Shown here: positions 1 through 8,857 of the stretch, one piece after another
How the letters are laid out: each line of letters starts with the position of its first letter
Numbering within the stretch: position 1 is the stretch's first letter
NCBI GenBank assembly: GCA_023388055.1
Contig: JAEWGW010000006.1
Span: forward strand, 73,065-137,064
DNA: 64,000 nucleotides
Direction: 5' to 3'
Origin: Bacillota bacterium
GTDB lineage: Bacteria; Bacillota; Bacilli; Paenibacillales; NBRC-103111
The notes under the pieces: generated by a model
What the model was told of the DNA's origin: nothing
What the model saw: the letters and a program-made list of their open reading frames with translations, nothing else
Databases searched by the model: none
Position numbers and translations under genes: made by a program

Positions 1-599
1 AGCTGGATGTGGTGGAGATTGTGGAAGAAGGAATGATCGCCGAGGACGAAATGTTCCGGGTGGAGGCCAGACGCTTGAACCACCGGATTGAAAGCTTCGG
101 TTACCGGATTGTGGAAAAGGATAAGGAAGGCAAGCTGGATGCCGCCAAGCTGAAGGAGCTGGGTGTCCCCTTCGGCCCGCTGTACGGAGCCTTGAAGCAG
201 GGCAAGTCCATCACACTGGAGGATGGCCGTGTCATAAGCAGCGCAGACGTGGTGGGTCCTGCCGTACCAGGCCGGATTGTGACGGTTCTGGGGGATACGC
301 TCAAAACGGATTCAGCCGTCGAATTAGCGAGAAATGCCGATGTGCTGGTCCATGAAGCCACCTTCGACCGGTCCAAGGCGGACATGGCCTCACGGTTTCA
401 TCACTCCACAACGGAGGATGCAGCCCAAACCGCACTTCAAGCCGGCGCGCAGGTGCTGATCATGACACATATCAGCTCCCGCTATGGGGAAGAGGAAGCG
501 GAAATGCTGCAGCAGGAAGCTCGGGAAATCTTCGCGAATGCGTATGTAGCCGAGGATTTCTGGTCCTACCGGATCCCTTACCGGATCTCGATGGAGTAG
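1..599 (+). CDS. rnz: Ribonuclease Z, C-terminal part (cut by window edge)
   Basis: This is the C-terminal part of tRNase Z, the metallo-beta-lactamase-fold endonuclease that removes 3' trailers from tRNA precursors. The frame is open from base 3, so the true start and the N-terminal HxHxDH zinc motif lie outside the window. Visible family marks are the GDT motif (about 292-300), the following ADVLVHEATF block, and MTHISSRY near 463-486, which carries the last zinc-ligand histidine. The final YRIPYRI segment is normal for the family end. No convincing terminator follows, and the next gene has its own promoter. The assignment is secure from the spacing of these motifs, though the missing N-terminus cannot be checked here. 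Confidence 0.9.
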   Translation, partial: LDVVEIVEEGMIAEDEMFRVEARRLNHRIESFGYRIVEKDKEGKLDAAKLKELGVPFGPLYGALKQGKSITLEDGRVISSADVVGPAVPGRIVTVLGDTLKTDSAVELARNADVLVHEATFDRSKADMASRFHHSTTEDAAQTALQAGAQVLIMTHISSRYGEEEAEMLQQEAREIFANAYVAEDFWSYRIPYRISME

Positions 600-681
600 G
601 GGAATTCGCACCAAAACGGCCTCTGGGCGGAAGCGGCAGGAGTTTTTCTCAGTATTTTCATGAAAATAGGCTTATTGCTCA

Positions 682-710
682 TTGACGAAGCCCTTGTGAA
701 AAGTTATAAA
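682..710 (+). promoter_or_regulatory. SigA-type promoter of murA
   Basis: TTGACG at 682-687 and TATAAA at 705-710 are separated by 17 bp. The expected start point near 717 falls in a small perfect inverted repeat, ATATGT-GAAA-ACATAT (714-729), which could be a short operator or a 5' hairpin. Confidence 0.7.
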
Positions 711-763
711 TAAATATGTGAAAACATATAATGGCCTATTCTGGAGCAGGAGTTAACATACAC

Positions 764-2050
764 ATGAAATGGTTACAAGTAGAATCCTCCGGCCCGTTGT
801 CCGGTTCCGTACATATTCAGGGATCCAAGAACAGCTCCTTGGCCTTGCTGGCAGCCGCCTGCATGTCCGGCGAACCTGTTGTGCTGCAAGGAATCCCTTA
901 CCTTTTGGATATGCAAGTGATCAAGAGCATAACAGCCTCCATCGGCATCCGTATGGAAAGCCGGGAGGACGGCGATATTTTTATAGATGCAAGCGGTCTG
1001 CGTCACTCTGATCTCGACCGGAAGGGAACCTCGGCTTACCGGGCTTCCTATTATTTTGTCGGTGCATTGCTGGCGAGAACGGGGAAGGTCACCATCGGGT
1101 ATCCCGGAGGCGATAATTTTGTATCCCGCCCTATAGACCAGCATCTCAAAGCCTTGAAGGCGCTTGGCGCCACTATTGAATTGAATGAGGATCATTATGT
1201 TGTCCGGGCTACCCGACTGAAGGGAGCCTCCATTTTCTTCGATACCATCACGTCCGGCGCCACCATCAATGCGATGCTGGCTGCTGTGCTGGCCGAAGGC
1301 AGAACGGAGCTTCATAATGCGGCGCGGGACCCGGAGGTCGTGGATACCGCCAATATGCTGAACCGGATGGGTGCCAGAGTTGTAGGAGCAGGGACGGATT
1401 GCATCCGTATTGAGGGCGTTCGAGAGCTCTCCGGCTGCACCTATTCCGTCATCCCGGACCGGTTGATCGCCGGAGCATTCTTGATGGCTGCAGGGATTAA
1501 TGGAGGCTCCGTTACTGTCGAGGATATTATTCCCGAGCATCTGGGCTCATGCCTGGCCAAGCTGAAGGAAATCGGCCTCGAGCTGGAGGTGCGGGATTCC
1601 AGTATTACCGCGTATGGGGGAGGACTCTTGAAGGCCACCCGCATGCGTACCGGCATGTATCCCTTGTTTGCCACCGATCTGCAGCAGCCGTTAACCGCCT
1701 TGCTCTTATTTGCCCAAGGAAGAAGCATCGTATCGGACAAAATTTATCCCGAACGCTTCAGCCATGTGCCTCAGCTGCGCAGAATGGGCGCCCAGATTGA
1801 GGTGCGCTCCGGCAGCGCCTTTATTAAGGGCGGGCAGCCCTTAACAGGCAGTCATGTCCATGCCACGGATGTCCGTGCCGGCACATGTCTGATTCTGGCC
1901 GGGCTGGGAGCCGAAGGGAAGACCTTCATCTCCGGCGTTGAGCATATTGAACGGGGCTATGCGGATGTGATTAGCATGTTCCGCACCCTGGGAGCTAAGG
2001 TGGAGCTGCTGAGCAATGCTGCCGCCGAAGCTGTTGTAAGCAGAGCGTAA
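764..2050 (+). CDS. murA: UDP-GlcNAc 1-carboxyvinyltransferase with Asp in place of catalytic Cys
   Basis: MurA catalyses the first committed step of peptidoglycan synthesis, transfer of enolpyruvate from PEP to UDP-GlcNAc in the cytoplasm. The 428-residue protein has two EPSP-synthase-type halves, Lys22-Asn23 in GSKNSS, the arginine of SRPID, the Asp of ATDLQ and the Arg of DVRAGTCL, all expected active-site positions. The residue aligned with E. coli Cys115 is Asp117 (GAT at 1112-1114, in PGGDNF). I chose ATG 764 over the upstream ATG 731 because GGAGCAGGAG (743-752) is properly placed and known MurA proteins begin close to this point. The gene is monocistronic, between a SigA promoter and a terminator. 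The Asp form is known in mycobacterial and chlamydial enzymes and confers intrinsic fosfomycin insensitivity; the same is inferred here. Bacillota often carry two MurA paralogues, so this may not be the only copy. Confidence 0.9.
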   Translation: MKWLQVESSGPLSGSVHIQGSKNSSLALLAAACMSGEPVVLQGIPYLLDMQVIKSITASIGIRMESREDGDIFIDASGLRHSDLDRKGTSAYRASYYFVGALLARTGKVTIGYPGGDNFVSRPIDQHLKALKALGATIELNEDHYVVRATRLKGASIFFDTITSGATINAMLAAVLAEGRTELHNAARDPEVVDTANMLNRMGARVVGAGTDCIRIEGVRELSGCTYSVIPDRLIAGAFLMAAGINGGSVTVEDIIPEHLGSCLAKLKEIGLELEVRDSSITAYGGGLLKATRMRTGMYPLFATDLQQPLTALLLFAQGRSIVSDKIYPERFSHVPQLRRMGAQIEVRSGSAFIKGGQPLTGSHVHATDVRAGTCLILAGLGAEGKTFISGVEHIERGYADVISMFRTLGAKVELLSNAAAEAVVSRA

Positions 2051-2070
2051 GACTTCGCGTGAATTTGCGG

Positions 2071-2099
2071 GCCTTCCCGGCAATCCGGGAGGGCTTTTT
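2071..2099 (+). terminator. Rho-independent terminator of murA
   Basis: A ten-base stem (GCCTTCCCGG / CCGGGAGGGC, one wobble pair) with loop CAAT is followed by TTTTT, 20 bases after the murA stop. Confidence 0.85.
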
Positions 2100-2364
2100 G
2101 TGCGTCATTCAATAGCGTTGTGTGCGTTGGAAAAATATGTGTGGCGGTAAACCGCAGGTTTTTACCTCCCGCGGCAGGCTGACCGGTTAATCTTGAAGCA
2201 TCTTGTCAACCGAAAGCGATTTTTGAAAAAATGTCGGAACCTGCACATCTAAATTCCAAATCCTGTGAGAAATGATATTGACGCAAAAGACAGCGGGATG
2301 GTTAAATAGACATAGATCATTTCTCCTTATTTTTTAGGACAATTTGACTAAATGGAGGGATCGG
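2100..2364 (+). promoter_or_regulatory. Intergenic region with candidate promoter of the type IV pilus operon
   Basis: This region lies between the murA terminator and pilB. It holds a small GCGG-TAAA-CCGC hairpin near 2144-2155 and a candidate SigA promoter, TTGACG at 2278-2283 with TTAAAT at 2302-2307 (18-bp spacer). I looked for a cyclic-di-GMP riboswitch here and did not find its conserved core. Confidence 0.5.
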
Positions 2365-4029
2365 GTGGCGCTGCGCAAAAGAATCGGCGACTTGCTCCTG
2401 GAATCGGGATTGATTACGGACGAGCAGCTGCTCAATGCTTTGAAGGAGCAAAAAGAGCTGAAGATGCGTCTGGGTGATGTGCTCATTTCCCGGAATTATA
2501 TTACAGAGCAGCAGCTGATCGAAGTTCTGGAAGTCCAGTTGGGAATCCCTCATGTCCAGCTTTACAAACAAAAGATCGAAACCAAGATTATTAATATTAT
2601 TCCCCAGCGGATTGCCGAGCAGCATCAGGTGCTGCCCTTACGGACCGAAGGCAACAAGCTGATTGTAGCCATGGCCGACCCGCTGGACTATTACGCTATA
2701 GACGAGCTGCGGATGACCACCGGCTTCCGGATTGAGCCTGTGATTGCATCCAAGGACGAGCTGTTCCGGGCTATCCGAAGATATTACGGGCTGCAGGAAA
2801 CCGTTGACCAGATCATGCAGAATCTTGACCAATGGGAAGGCGAAGACAAGATCCAGCAGAATATGGACGCTGATTCCCCGGTAGTCAAGACGGTGAACCA
2901 GCTGATTTACCAAGCCGTTCAGACTGGCGCGTCGGATATCCATATCGACCCTCAGGAGGACGGACTGCGTATCCGGTACAGAGTGGACGGTATGATGAGA
3001 ACGGAACGGATCTTGCCTCCCCACATGCAAAATGTGATTGTAGCGCGCATCAAGGTGATGTCCAGCCTGAATGTGGCGGAGCGCCGCCTGCCCCAGGACG
3101 GGCGAGTGGAGATGGAGGTGGATTTCCGCAAGGTAGATATCCGGGTTTCCACGCTGCCCACCATTCACGGAGAGAAGATCGTGCTGCGGATTCTCGATCT
3201 GAGCAATGCTCTGACGGATCTGGACAGGCTGGGCTTTACCCAAGCCAATATGTCCCGGCTGCTGAAGGGAATTGGCAAGCCATACGGCATTATCTTCATT
3301 TCCGGTCCCACAGGCAGCGGCAAAACCACCACCTTATATTCCACCCTGTCCCGCCTCAGCAGTGACGAGGTGAATATTATTACCATCGAAGACCCCGTGG
3401 AGTATCAATTAAACGGGATTAATCAGGTGGCGGTGAACCCTGTGTCGGGGCTGACCTTTGCCAGAGGGCTGCGCTCCATCTTGCGTCAGGACCCCAACAT
3501 CGTTATGGTCGGAGAAATCCGGGACTCGGAAACAGCGGAAATTGCCGTCCGGGGAGCCATGACCGGCCACCTGGTATTGAGCACCCTGCACAGCAACAGT
3601 GCAGTAAACTCCATTACCCGTCTGATCGACATGGGTATTGAACCATTTCTTTTATCCTCCTCCTTAAATACCGTAGTGGCCCAAAGGCTTGTCCGGCGGG
3701 TATGTCCGGCATGTGCGGTGGAGGTTGAACCCACCCAGGAGGAACGGGCCGTTCTCGAAGAATACCGGATTCCCCATGCCACCCTCAAAAGAGGGCAGGG
3801 CTGCGGAGAATGCGGACGAAGCGGATACCGGGGCAGACTGGCCATCCATGAGGTACTGCCGGTGAATGACGAGCTTCGCACCTTAATTCTGCGGAAGGGT
3901 TCGGATACGGAGTACGCTGCTTTGGCGGCGAAGGCGGGCATGATCCCGATGATTGAGGACGGCTTGCAGAAGGCGGCCTCCGGTTTAACCACAATCGCGG
4001 AGGTTTACCGGGTAGCTGGACTACATTAA
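2365..4029 (+). CDS. pilB: Type IV pilus assembly ATPase PilB
   Basis: PilB is the cytoplasmic hexameric ATPase that powers pilin polymerisation. The 554-residue protein begins with an MshEN (GSPII_E N-terminal) domain containing two copies of the RxGxxL...L..AL..Q motif (about residues 6-29 and 38-61), which in this family binds cyclic di-GMP; the second copy has Asn at the usual Gly. The ATPase core has Walker A GPTGSGKTTT near residue 313, Walker B/Asp box VGEIRDSE near 380, and a four-Cys zinc site (CPAC near 447, CGEC near 479). GTG 2365 is the likely start because GGAGGG (2354-2359) precedes it at good distance; the longer TTG 2344 frame would place that site inside the gene. It is the first gene of the pilus operon. 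Confidence 0.93.
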   Translation: MALRKRIGDLLLESGLITDEQLLNALKEQKELKMRLGDVLISRNYITEQQLIEVLEVQLGIPHVQLYKQKIETKIINIIPQRIAEQHQVLPLRTEGNKLIVAMADPLDYYAIDELRMTTGFRIEPVIASKDELFRAIRRYYGLQETVDQIMQNLDQWEGEDKIQQNMDADSPVVKTVNQLIYQAVQTGASDIHIDPQEDGLRIRYRVDGMMRTERILPPHMQNVIVARIKVMSSLNVAERRLPQDGRVEMEVDFRKVDIRVSTLPTIHGEKIVLRILDLSNALTDLDRLGFTQANMSRLLKGIGKPYGIIFISGPTGSGKTTTLYSTLSRLSSDEVNIITIEDPVEYQLNGINQVAVNPVSGLTFARGLRSILRQDPNIVMVGEIRDSETAEIAVRGAMTGHLVLSTLHSNSAVNSITRLIDMGIEPFLLSSSLNTVVAQRLVRRVCPACAVEVEPTQEERAVLEEYRIPHATLKRGQGCGECGRSGYRGRLAIHEVLPVNDELRTLILRKGSDTEYAALAAKAGMIPMIEDGLQKAASGLTTIAEVYRVAGLH

Positions 4030-4117
4030 CCGACATTTTCACAAAAATTAAAACGGTCTTGACTATCTCTTAACAATGTGTGAATCCGGCTTCGGTATAA
4101 TAGTTTCGGAGGGCTTA

Positions 4118-5164
4118 ATGGTGGCAATTGTCGATTATATGAAGCTGGCACACCAGCGCAACGCGTCAGACATACATATTACAGTAAATGCGCCTGTTGC
4201 CTTCCGGATTCACGGTGAGCTGCAGTCTGCAGATGACCGGGTTCTCAGGCCCGAGGATACCCTGGCTATGGCCCGTGAGCTATTAACAGGGGAGCAGTAC
4301 GAGGAGTTTTTGGGGCAGGGGGATCTGGATTTATCCTACGAGATTCCCGGTGTATCCCGGTTCAGAATCAATCTTTACCGTCAAAAAGGGTATGCAGGGC
4401 TGACCATCCGCCTGATTCCTACCCGGATTCCTTCCGTGGAGGAGCTGGGGCTCCCCGGTATTGCAGTAGAACTGGCCCGCAAGCCCCAAGGCCTGGTGTT
4501 AGTTACAGGACCAACAGGCAGCGGTAAATCCACTACCCTGGCCGCTCTGATTGATGATATCAATGCTTACAGACAGGAGCATATCATCACCTTGGAGGAC
4601 CCTATCGAATTTCTCCATCCCCATAAAAAAAGCATTGTGAACCAGCGTGAGGTGGGGAGTGATACGGAGTCCTTCGCCAGAGGGTTGCGCGCTGCTCTGC
4701 GTCAGGATCCGGATGTGATTCTGGTGGGGGAAATGCGGGATCTGGAAACCATCAGCACCGCCATTACCGCTGCGGAAACCGGGCATCTGGTCTTCGGAAC
4801 GCTGCATACGGCGGATGCTCCGCAAACGATTGACCGGATCATTGACGTATTCCCCACAGGCTCCCAGCAGCAGATCCGTATCCAGCTTGCATCGGTGTTA
4901 TTGGGCATCCTTGCCCAGCGCTTGCTGCCTACAGCAGACGGCAGAGGACGGGTAGCGGCCATGGAGGTTCTGGTGAATACCCCGGCGGTGGCCAACCTGA
5001 TCCGGTCGGAGAAGGTGCACCAGGTGCGGTCCATGATGCAAACCGGCAAAGCCCAAGGCATGCAGACCATGGACAATGCCCTGCGTGAGCTGATTCAGAG
5101 GCGCATCATTACAACGGAAGCGGCCAAGGAAGCGCTGTTTGGCTTCAGTGAGCTGAATTTGTAG
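4118..5164 (+). CDS. pilT: Type IV pilus retraction ATPase PilT
   Basis: PilT drives pilus depolymerisation and twitching motility. The 348-residue protein matches the family's usual size and has the N-terminal SDIHI motif, Walker A GPTGSGKSTT near residue 130, Asp box ITLEDP, Walker B VGEMRDLET and the His box GTLHTADA. ATG 4118 (or GTG 4121) is preceded by GGAGGG at 4108-4113; the in-frame ATG at 4076 has no ribosome-binding site. A TATAAT lies at 4096-4101, but no -35 sits at normal spacing, so a separate promoter is uncertain. It follows pilB by 88 bp and is read in the same direction. Its presence implies retractile, T4a-type pili rather than a pure pseudopilus. Confidence 0.93.
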   Translation: MVAIVDYMKLAHQRNASDIHITVNAPVAFRIHGELQSADDRVLRPEDTLAMARELLTGEQYEEFLGQGDLDLSYEIPGVSRFRINLYRQKGYAGLTIRLIPTRIPSVEELGLPGIAVELARKPQGLVLVTGPTGSGKSTTLAALIDDINAYRQEHIITLEDPIEFLHPHKKSIVNQREVGSDTESFARGLRAALRQDPDVILVGEMRDLETISTAITAAETGHLVFGTLHTADAPQTIDRIIDVFPTGSQQQIRIQLASVLLGILAQRLLPTADGRGRVAAMEVLVNTPAVANLIRSEKVHQVRSMMQTGKAQGMQTMDNALRELIQRRIITTEAAKEALFGFSELNL

Positions 5165-5172
5165 GTGAACAA

Positions 5173-6387
5173 ATGCCCAGATTTCGCTATACGGCTATTG
5201 AGCGCTCCGGCAAGCAAACCAGAGGGTTGATTGAAGCCCAGCATAACAATGCCGCTATTGCCCTGTTAAGGGCCCAAGGTATGCGCATTACCAAGCTGGA
5301 AGACATGAGCCAGAGCATTCTCCACAAGGAAATCCGGCTTGGCTCCGGCCCCCGGATTAAGTCCCAGCATTTCACCATTTTTTGCAGGCAGTTATCCAGC
5401 CTGTACAAGGTGGGGATTAACATTGTGGATGCGGTGCGGACCTTATCCGAACAAACGGAGAGCAAGGAGTTCCGCGCCATATTGGCCAATGTGGCCGATG
5501 ATATGCAGCGGGGCAACCAGTTTTCCCAGGCGATTACCCGTTATCCTACCGTATTCAATACCGTGTTCGTCAATATGGTGAAGGCGGGGGAGGCCAGCGG
5601 GAATTTGGACGATATGCTGTTCCGGCTGGCGGTGTTTTACGAGAAGGAGCATTACACCCGGGAAAAGATTAAGTCCGCCATGGTGTATCCCATCATAATG
5701 GCTATTTTTACGATCATCGTGGTGACCATCTTGATGGTGTTCGTAGTGCCTCAGCTGGTGGCCAATTTTGAGGCCATGGATCTGACGTTACCGCTGCCGA
5801 CCCGAATTGTGATTGGAATTTCTGATTGGGTCCGGGAATATTGGTATCTGGCAGCCGCGCTGTTATCCCTTCCTTTTCTTGCTATCCTTGCCATGAAGCG
5901 GAATGATAAGGGGCGGTATGCCCTTGATTATGCAAAGCTGAAAATACCTGTATTCGGCAAGCTGCTGCACAAACAAGCCTTGTCCCGTTTCAGCCGGACC
6001 TTCTGCTCCTTGTTCGCCGCAGGGGTGCCTATGCTGCAGATGCTGAGCATTGTGTCTTCTGTAGTGGGCAACACAGTGATCGGCAAGGTGATTCTGAGCG
6101 CCAGAGAAGCCGTGCAGGGAGGCAGCTCCATCGCCGATCCTTTCCGCAAGTCATGGCTGTTCCCGCCTATGGTGGTCCATATGATGGCGGTGGGGGAAAA
6201 GTCCGGTGCGCTGGATTCCATGCTGGACAAGGTGGCGGACTTTTATGAGGCGGATGTGGATCAGATGTCCGACCGGCTAAAGGCTATGCTGGAGCCGATT
6301 ATGATCGTGATCCTGGCGCTTATCGTGGGCACCATCGTGTTGGCCGTTATGCTGCCGTCCTTTACGTTGATCAGCAACTTGAAGTAG
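5173..6387 (+). CDS. pilC: Type IV pilus platform protein PilC
   Basis: PilC is the inner-membrane platform protein that couples PilB and PilT to the growing pilus. The 404-residue protein has the usual layout: a short N-terminal region (MPRFRYTAIERSGK), two T2SF domains (about 70-190 and 270-395) and three hydrophobic segments near residues 170-198, 222-242 and 375-398. The Gly-Glu of VNMVKAGEASG and of VHMMAVGEKSG, conserved in each F domain, are present. It starts 8 bp after pilT and is clearly co-transcribed. Confidence 0.93.
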   Translation: MPRFRYTAIERSGKQTRGLIEAQHNNAAIALLRAQGMRITKLEDMSQSILHKEIRLGSGPRIKSQHFTIFCRQLSSLYKVGINIVDAVRTLSEQTESKEFRAILANVADDMQRGNQFSQAITRYPTVFNTVFVNMVKAGEASGNLDDMLFRLAVFYEKEHYTREKIKSAMVYPIIMAIFTIIVVTILMVFVVPQLVANFEAMDLTLPLPTRIVIGISDWVREYWYLAAALLSLPFLAILAMKRNDKGRYALDYAKLKIPVFGKLLHKQALSRFSRTFCSLFAAGVPMLQMLSIVSSVVGNTVIGKVILSAREAVQGGSSIADPFRKSWLFPPMVVHMMAVGEKSGALDSMLDKVADFYEADVDQMSDRLKAMLEPIMIVILALIVGTIVLAVMLPSFTLISNLK

Positions 6388-6405
6388 GCGGAGCCAGAAA
6401 TGAAC

Positions 6406-6435
6406 TTGTCATCTATGCTTTTTTCTACATATAGA
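6406..6435 (+). promoter_or_regulatory. Candidate internal promoter for the major prepilin
   Basis: TTGTCA (6406-6411) and TATAGA (6430-6435) are 18 bp apart in the only sizeable gap inside the pilus operon. ATCTAT (6411-6416) and ATAGAT (6431-6436) form an inverted repeat over it. Either could raise pilin mRNA relative to the assembly genes. Confidence 0.4.
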
Positions 6436-6468
6436 TGGTCTTATTCAAAATTATAAGGAGGAGCTTAC

Positions 6469-6849
6469 ATGCTAAAGAAATTGTTCATGAAGCGGTTGGG
6501 TAAGAACCAGAAGGGCGTTACGTTGATCGAATTGATGGCGGTTGTAGTTATTCTGGGGATTATTGCCGGGGTTGCCGGGGCTGCTGTGACTGGGAGTTTT
6601 GGAAAAGCTAGAGAAAATTCAGACAAAGCTAGTTTAAATGTGCTACAAGAAGCCGGCCAAAGGTATATGTTAGAGTTTACGCCTGTACCAACAACAGGTA
6701 CTGATGTTGATATTGCATTAGAAACTCTTGTCACTAAAGGTTACCTCTCCTCTGTTCCTAGCCCGGCAGATGATACTAAGACATTTAAAGTTACTTATTC
6801 AGTTGATTCCAGTACAAAGAATATTAGTGTAAAAGCTACCCTTGAATGA
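6469..6849 (+). CDS. pilA: Type IV major prepilin (class III signal peptide)
   Basis: This 126-residue protein is the probable pilin subunit. It has a basic leader ending in Gly16, the cleavage/N-methylation motif KG-VTLIEL with Glu5 of the mature protein, and a long hydrophobic helix (about residues 17-40), followed by a short globular domain. A strong AAGGAGGA site precedes ATG 6469. From about base 6595 the coding sequence becomes AT-rich and rich in Ser, Thr, Asp and Lys codons, unlike the flanking pilC and pilD. This is common for surface-exposed, diversifying pilin domains and may reflect horizontal exchange. It sits between pilC and the prepilin peptidase. Major-subunit status is inferred from position and ribosome-binding site strength. 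Confidence 0.88.
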   Translation: MLKKLFMKRLGKNQKGVTLIELMAVVVILGIIAGVAGAAVTGSFGKARENSDKASLNVLQEAGQRYMLEFTPVPTTGTDVDIALETLVTKGYLSSVPSPADDTKTFKVTYSVDSSTKNISVKATLE

Positions 6850-6898
6850 AAGAGCTAAAAATTAATTCGTTTTAAAAAATTACTCGGAGGTGCCCTCC

Positions 6899-7696
6899 AT
6901 GCTTATCATTCAAGCATTCCAGGCGTCGCCTCCCTATTTTTACACGGTGATGGGTGTCCTGGGATTATTCGTTGGCAGCTTCCTGAATGTGGTGGCTGCC
7001 CGGATTCCCCAGGGCCAGTCGCTGGTTACGCCGCCGTCCCATTGCGATAGCTGCGGACACCGGCTGGCGGTGCCGGATTTGATCCCCGTGTGGAGCTGGC
7101 TCCGCTCGGGAGGCAAATGCCGTTACTGTGGAGAAGCTTTCTCCATTCAATATCCACTATGGGAGGCTTTGACCTCTGTTATCTACATACTTTTGGCTGT
7201 CACGCTTGGCCCTGTACCGGAGCTGATCGTGGGACTGCTGCTGGTTTCGCTGCTGATCGCCATTTCACAGACGGATTTGCGTCTTTATTTGATCCCGGAC
7301 AAGATCATTGTGTTTGGCCTAGCGGCAGGGATTGTCCTGCGGATTTTTATCCACGATGCCCCTTGGTGGGACTATGTGGGTGGTTTTTTCCTGGGCGGCG
7401 GGCTGCTTTATCTGGCAGCGGTGCTTGGGGAATGGCTGCTGAAGAAGGAAGCCATGGGCGGCGGAGATATTAAGCTTTTGGCCATGTTAGGGATATACAT
7501 AGGTATGAAAGGTGTGTTATTGACGATTTTGTTGGGCAGTGTGATTGGTTTAGTTATAACCCTGATCCTGCTGATGACAGGAATGATGAAGAAGGACCAG
7601 CCGATTCCCTTCGGGCCTTTTTTGGCCGTTGGCGCTTGTGTCGCCTATTTGTGGGGAGACCCGCTTGTGCAAGCTTATCTGAATCTCTTAACCTGA
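6899..7696 (+). CDS. pilD: Prepilin leader peptidase / N-methyltransferase PilD
   Basis: This bifunctional inner-membrane enzyme removes prepilin leaders and methylates the new N-terminus. The 265-residue protein has the GSFLNVVAARIP motif, a tetracysteine zinc site (C49xxC52, C74xxC77), and the two aspartates of the A24 protease, in QTDLRLYLIPD and GGGDIKL. About eight hydrophobic segments are visible. ATG 6899 is preferred because CGGAGG (6885-6890) lies eight bases upstream; the GTG at 6890 overlaps that site. It lies directly after the prepilin. It is a full-length bifunctional type, unlike the short TadV-type enzyme at 31428-31958, so each pilus system carries its own peptidase. Confidence 0.93.
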   Translation: MLIIQAFQASPPYFYTVMGVLGLFVGSFLNVVAARIPQGQSLVTPPSHCDSCGHRLAVPDLIPVWSWLRSGGKCRYCGEAFSIQYPLWEALTSVIYILLAVTLGPVPELIVGLLLVSLLIAISQTDLRLYLIPDKIIVFGLAAGIVLRIFIHDAPWWDYVGGFFLGGGLLYLAAVLGEWLLKKEAMGGGDIKLLAMLGIYIGMKGVLLTILLGSVIGLVITLILLMTGMMKKDQPIPFGPFLAVGACVAYLWGDPLVQAYLNLLT

Positions 7697-7726
7697 CGCC
7701 GAAAATAAGGAGTGACTCCATCCCAT

Positions 7727-8857
7727 ATGGCTACTTTCACAAAAATACTTCAATGGGTACGGCCAAGTGTTGCCAGCTTGGGACTGGAAATCACCGATAG
7801 CTATATTAAACTTGCGGAAATCCGGAGTGCCAGCGGGAAAAAGCCCGTTTTGTCCGAAGGCGCCTTGGAGCCGTTGCCTCAGGGCACGGTGGTGGACGGC
7901 AAAATCCAGAAGCCGGAGGTTTTGCGGCGTATTCTGGAGCAAACCATTCAGCTGTATAAATTCCGTACCCGCAAGGTGCATCTGATTATCCCCAGCTCGT
8001 CCATTATGGTCCGTTTTCTCAAGCTGCCCAATGTTCCGGATAAACAGCTGCGGAAGATTATCCAGTTTGAGATTCAGAATACCATTCATCTCCCGTTTCA
8101 AAATCCATATTTTGATTTTATTAACCTTACCACTGACGTTACGCTTTCCGTCCCAATCAAGCAGGATCAGGAGATAACCTACCCGGATCCCGTGCATCCT
8201 CAACAATCCTGGATGGAGATGGGGGCTTCTCAGGAGTCGCTGCTCCGTGACGAGCCTGTTTTCGAGGAGGATGAAGAAGAGGAAGAGCTGGATGAGGCCG
8301 ATGTGATGCTGATCGCGGCTCCCTCCGAGCTGGTGGATGAATATCTTACGGTGGTCAGGCAAAGCGGCTTACGCCCCAAAAGCATTGAAATTAAAGCTTT
8401 GTCCAGCTACAGGCTGCTGGAGGCGGCCGAGCCGGAGCTTCTGCAACAAACCATTTTGACCTTGGATTTGAATATGGACGCTGCCGACATGAGTATTTTT
8501 CATGAAGGACAGCTGAAAATTACCCGGAGTGTTCCTGTCCGTTTTCAAGAGGATCAGGACTCCTTGAATGGTATGCAGCAGCAGGAGCCTCATGTGGAAT
8601 TGGCCCATGAATTGGAGCGTCTAATGAACTTCTACCGGTACACCCTGAATAACCGGACCCAGGAGTTTGCAGCTGTTGTCCTGACAGGAGAGATCCGGCA
8701 GCTTGCCCAAGTGTCGGAGTTTCTGTCGGACCGCCTGGGGATGCAGGTCATTACGCCGGACAGCGGGTGGCTGGAATCCGAGAAGCCCCAGCTCCACAGC
8801 TGGGTGACCAGTCTGGCGATTTCCATCGGACTGGGTTTAAGGGGGAATCAAGGATGA
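7727..8857 (+). CDS. pilM: Type IV pilus assembly protein PilM (actin-like)
   Basis: PilM is a cytoplasmic actin/FtsA-fold ATPase that binds the N-terminal tail of PilN and links the alignment subcomplex to PilB. The 376-residue protein has the opening LGLEITDSYIKLAEI phosphate-binding strand pair, a second nucleotide-binding segment (LTLDLNMDAADMSIFHEG) and the C-terminal VVLTGEI segment. An acidic insert rich in Glu and Asp (about residues 182-196) interrupts the fold and is unusual. Start ATG 7727 follows AAGGAG (7707-7712) by 14 bases, rather long; GTG 7712 is an alternative. The stop overlaps the pilN start by ATGA. Confidence 0.87.
   Translation: MATFTKILQWVRPSVASLGLEITDSYIKLAEIRSASGKKPVLSEGALEPLPQGTVVDGKIQKPEVLRRILEQTIQLYKFRTRKVHLIIPSSSIMVRFLKLPNVPDKQLRKIIQFEIQNTIHLPFQNPYFDFINLTTDVTLSVPIKQDQEITYPDPVHPQQSWMEMGASQESLLRDEPVFEEDEEEEELDEADVMLIAAPSELVDEYLTVVRQSGLRPKSIEIKALSSYRLLEAAEPELLQQTILTLDLNMDAADMSIFHEGQLKITRSVPVRFQEDQDSLNGMQQQEPHVELAHELERLMNFYRYTLNNRTQEFAAVVLTGEIRQLAQVSEFLSDRLGMQVITPDSGWLESEKPQLHSWVTSLAISIGLGLRGNQG

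Noticed and set aside
600..660. Terminator between rnz and murA
   Set aside because: The GC-rich stretch before GAGTTTTT pairs poorly.
2100..2340. Possible cyclic-di-GMP riboswitch upstream of pilB (ACGCAAAAGACAGCGGG)
   Set aside because: Only a short stretch resembles the GEMM core, the tetraloop/receptor parts are missing, and the stretch overlaps the promoter.
4059..4101. Promoter before pilT (TTGACT ... TATAAT)
   Set aside because: The hexamers are 31 bp apart and the nearer TTAACA gives 20 bp; the TATAAT alone is not enough.
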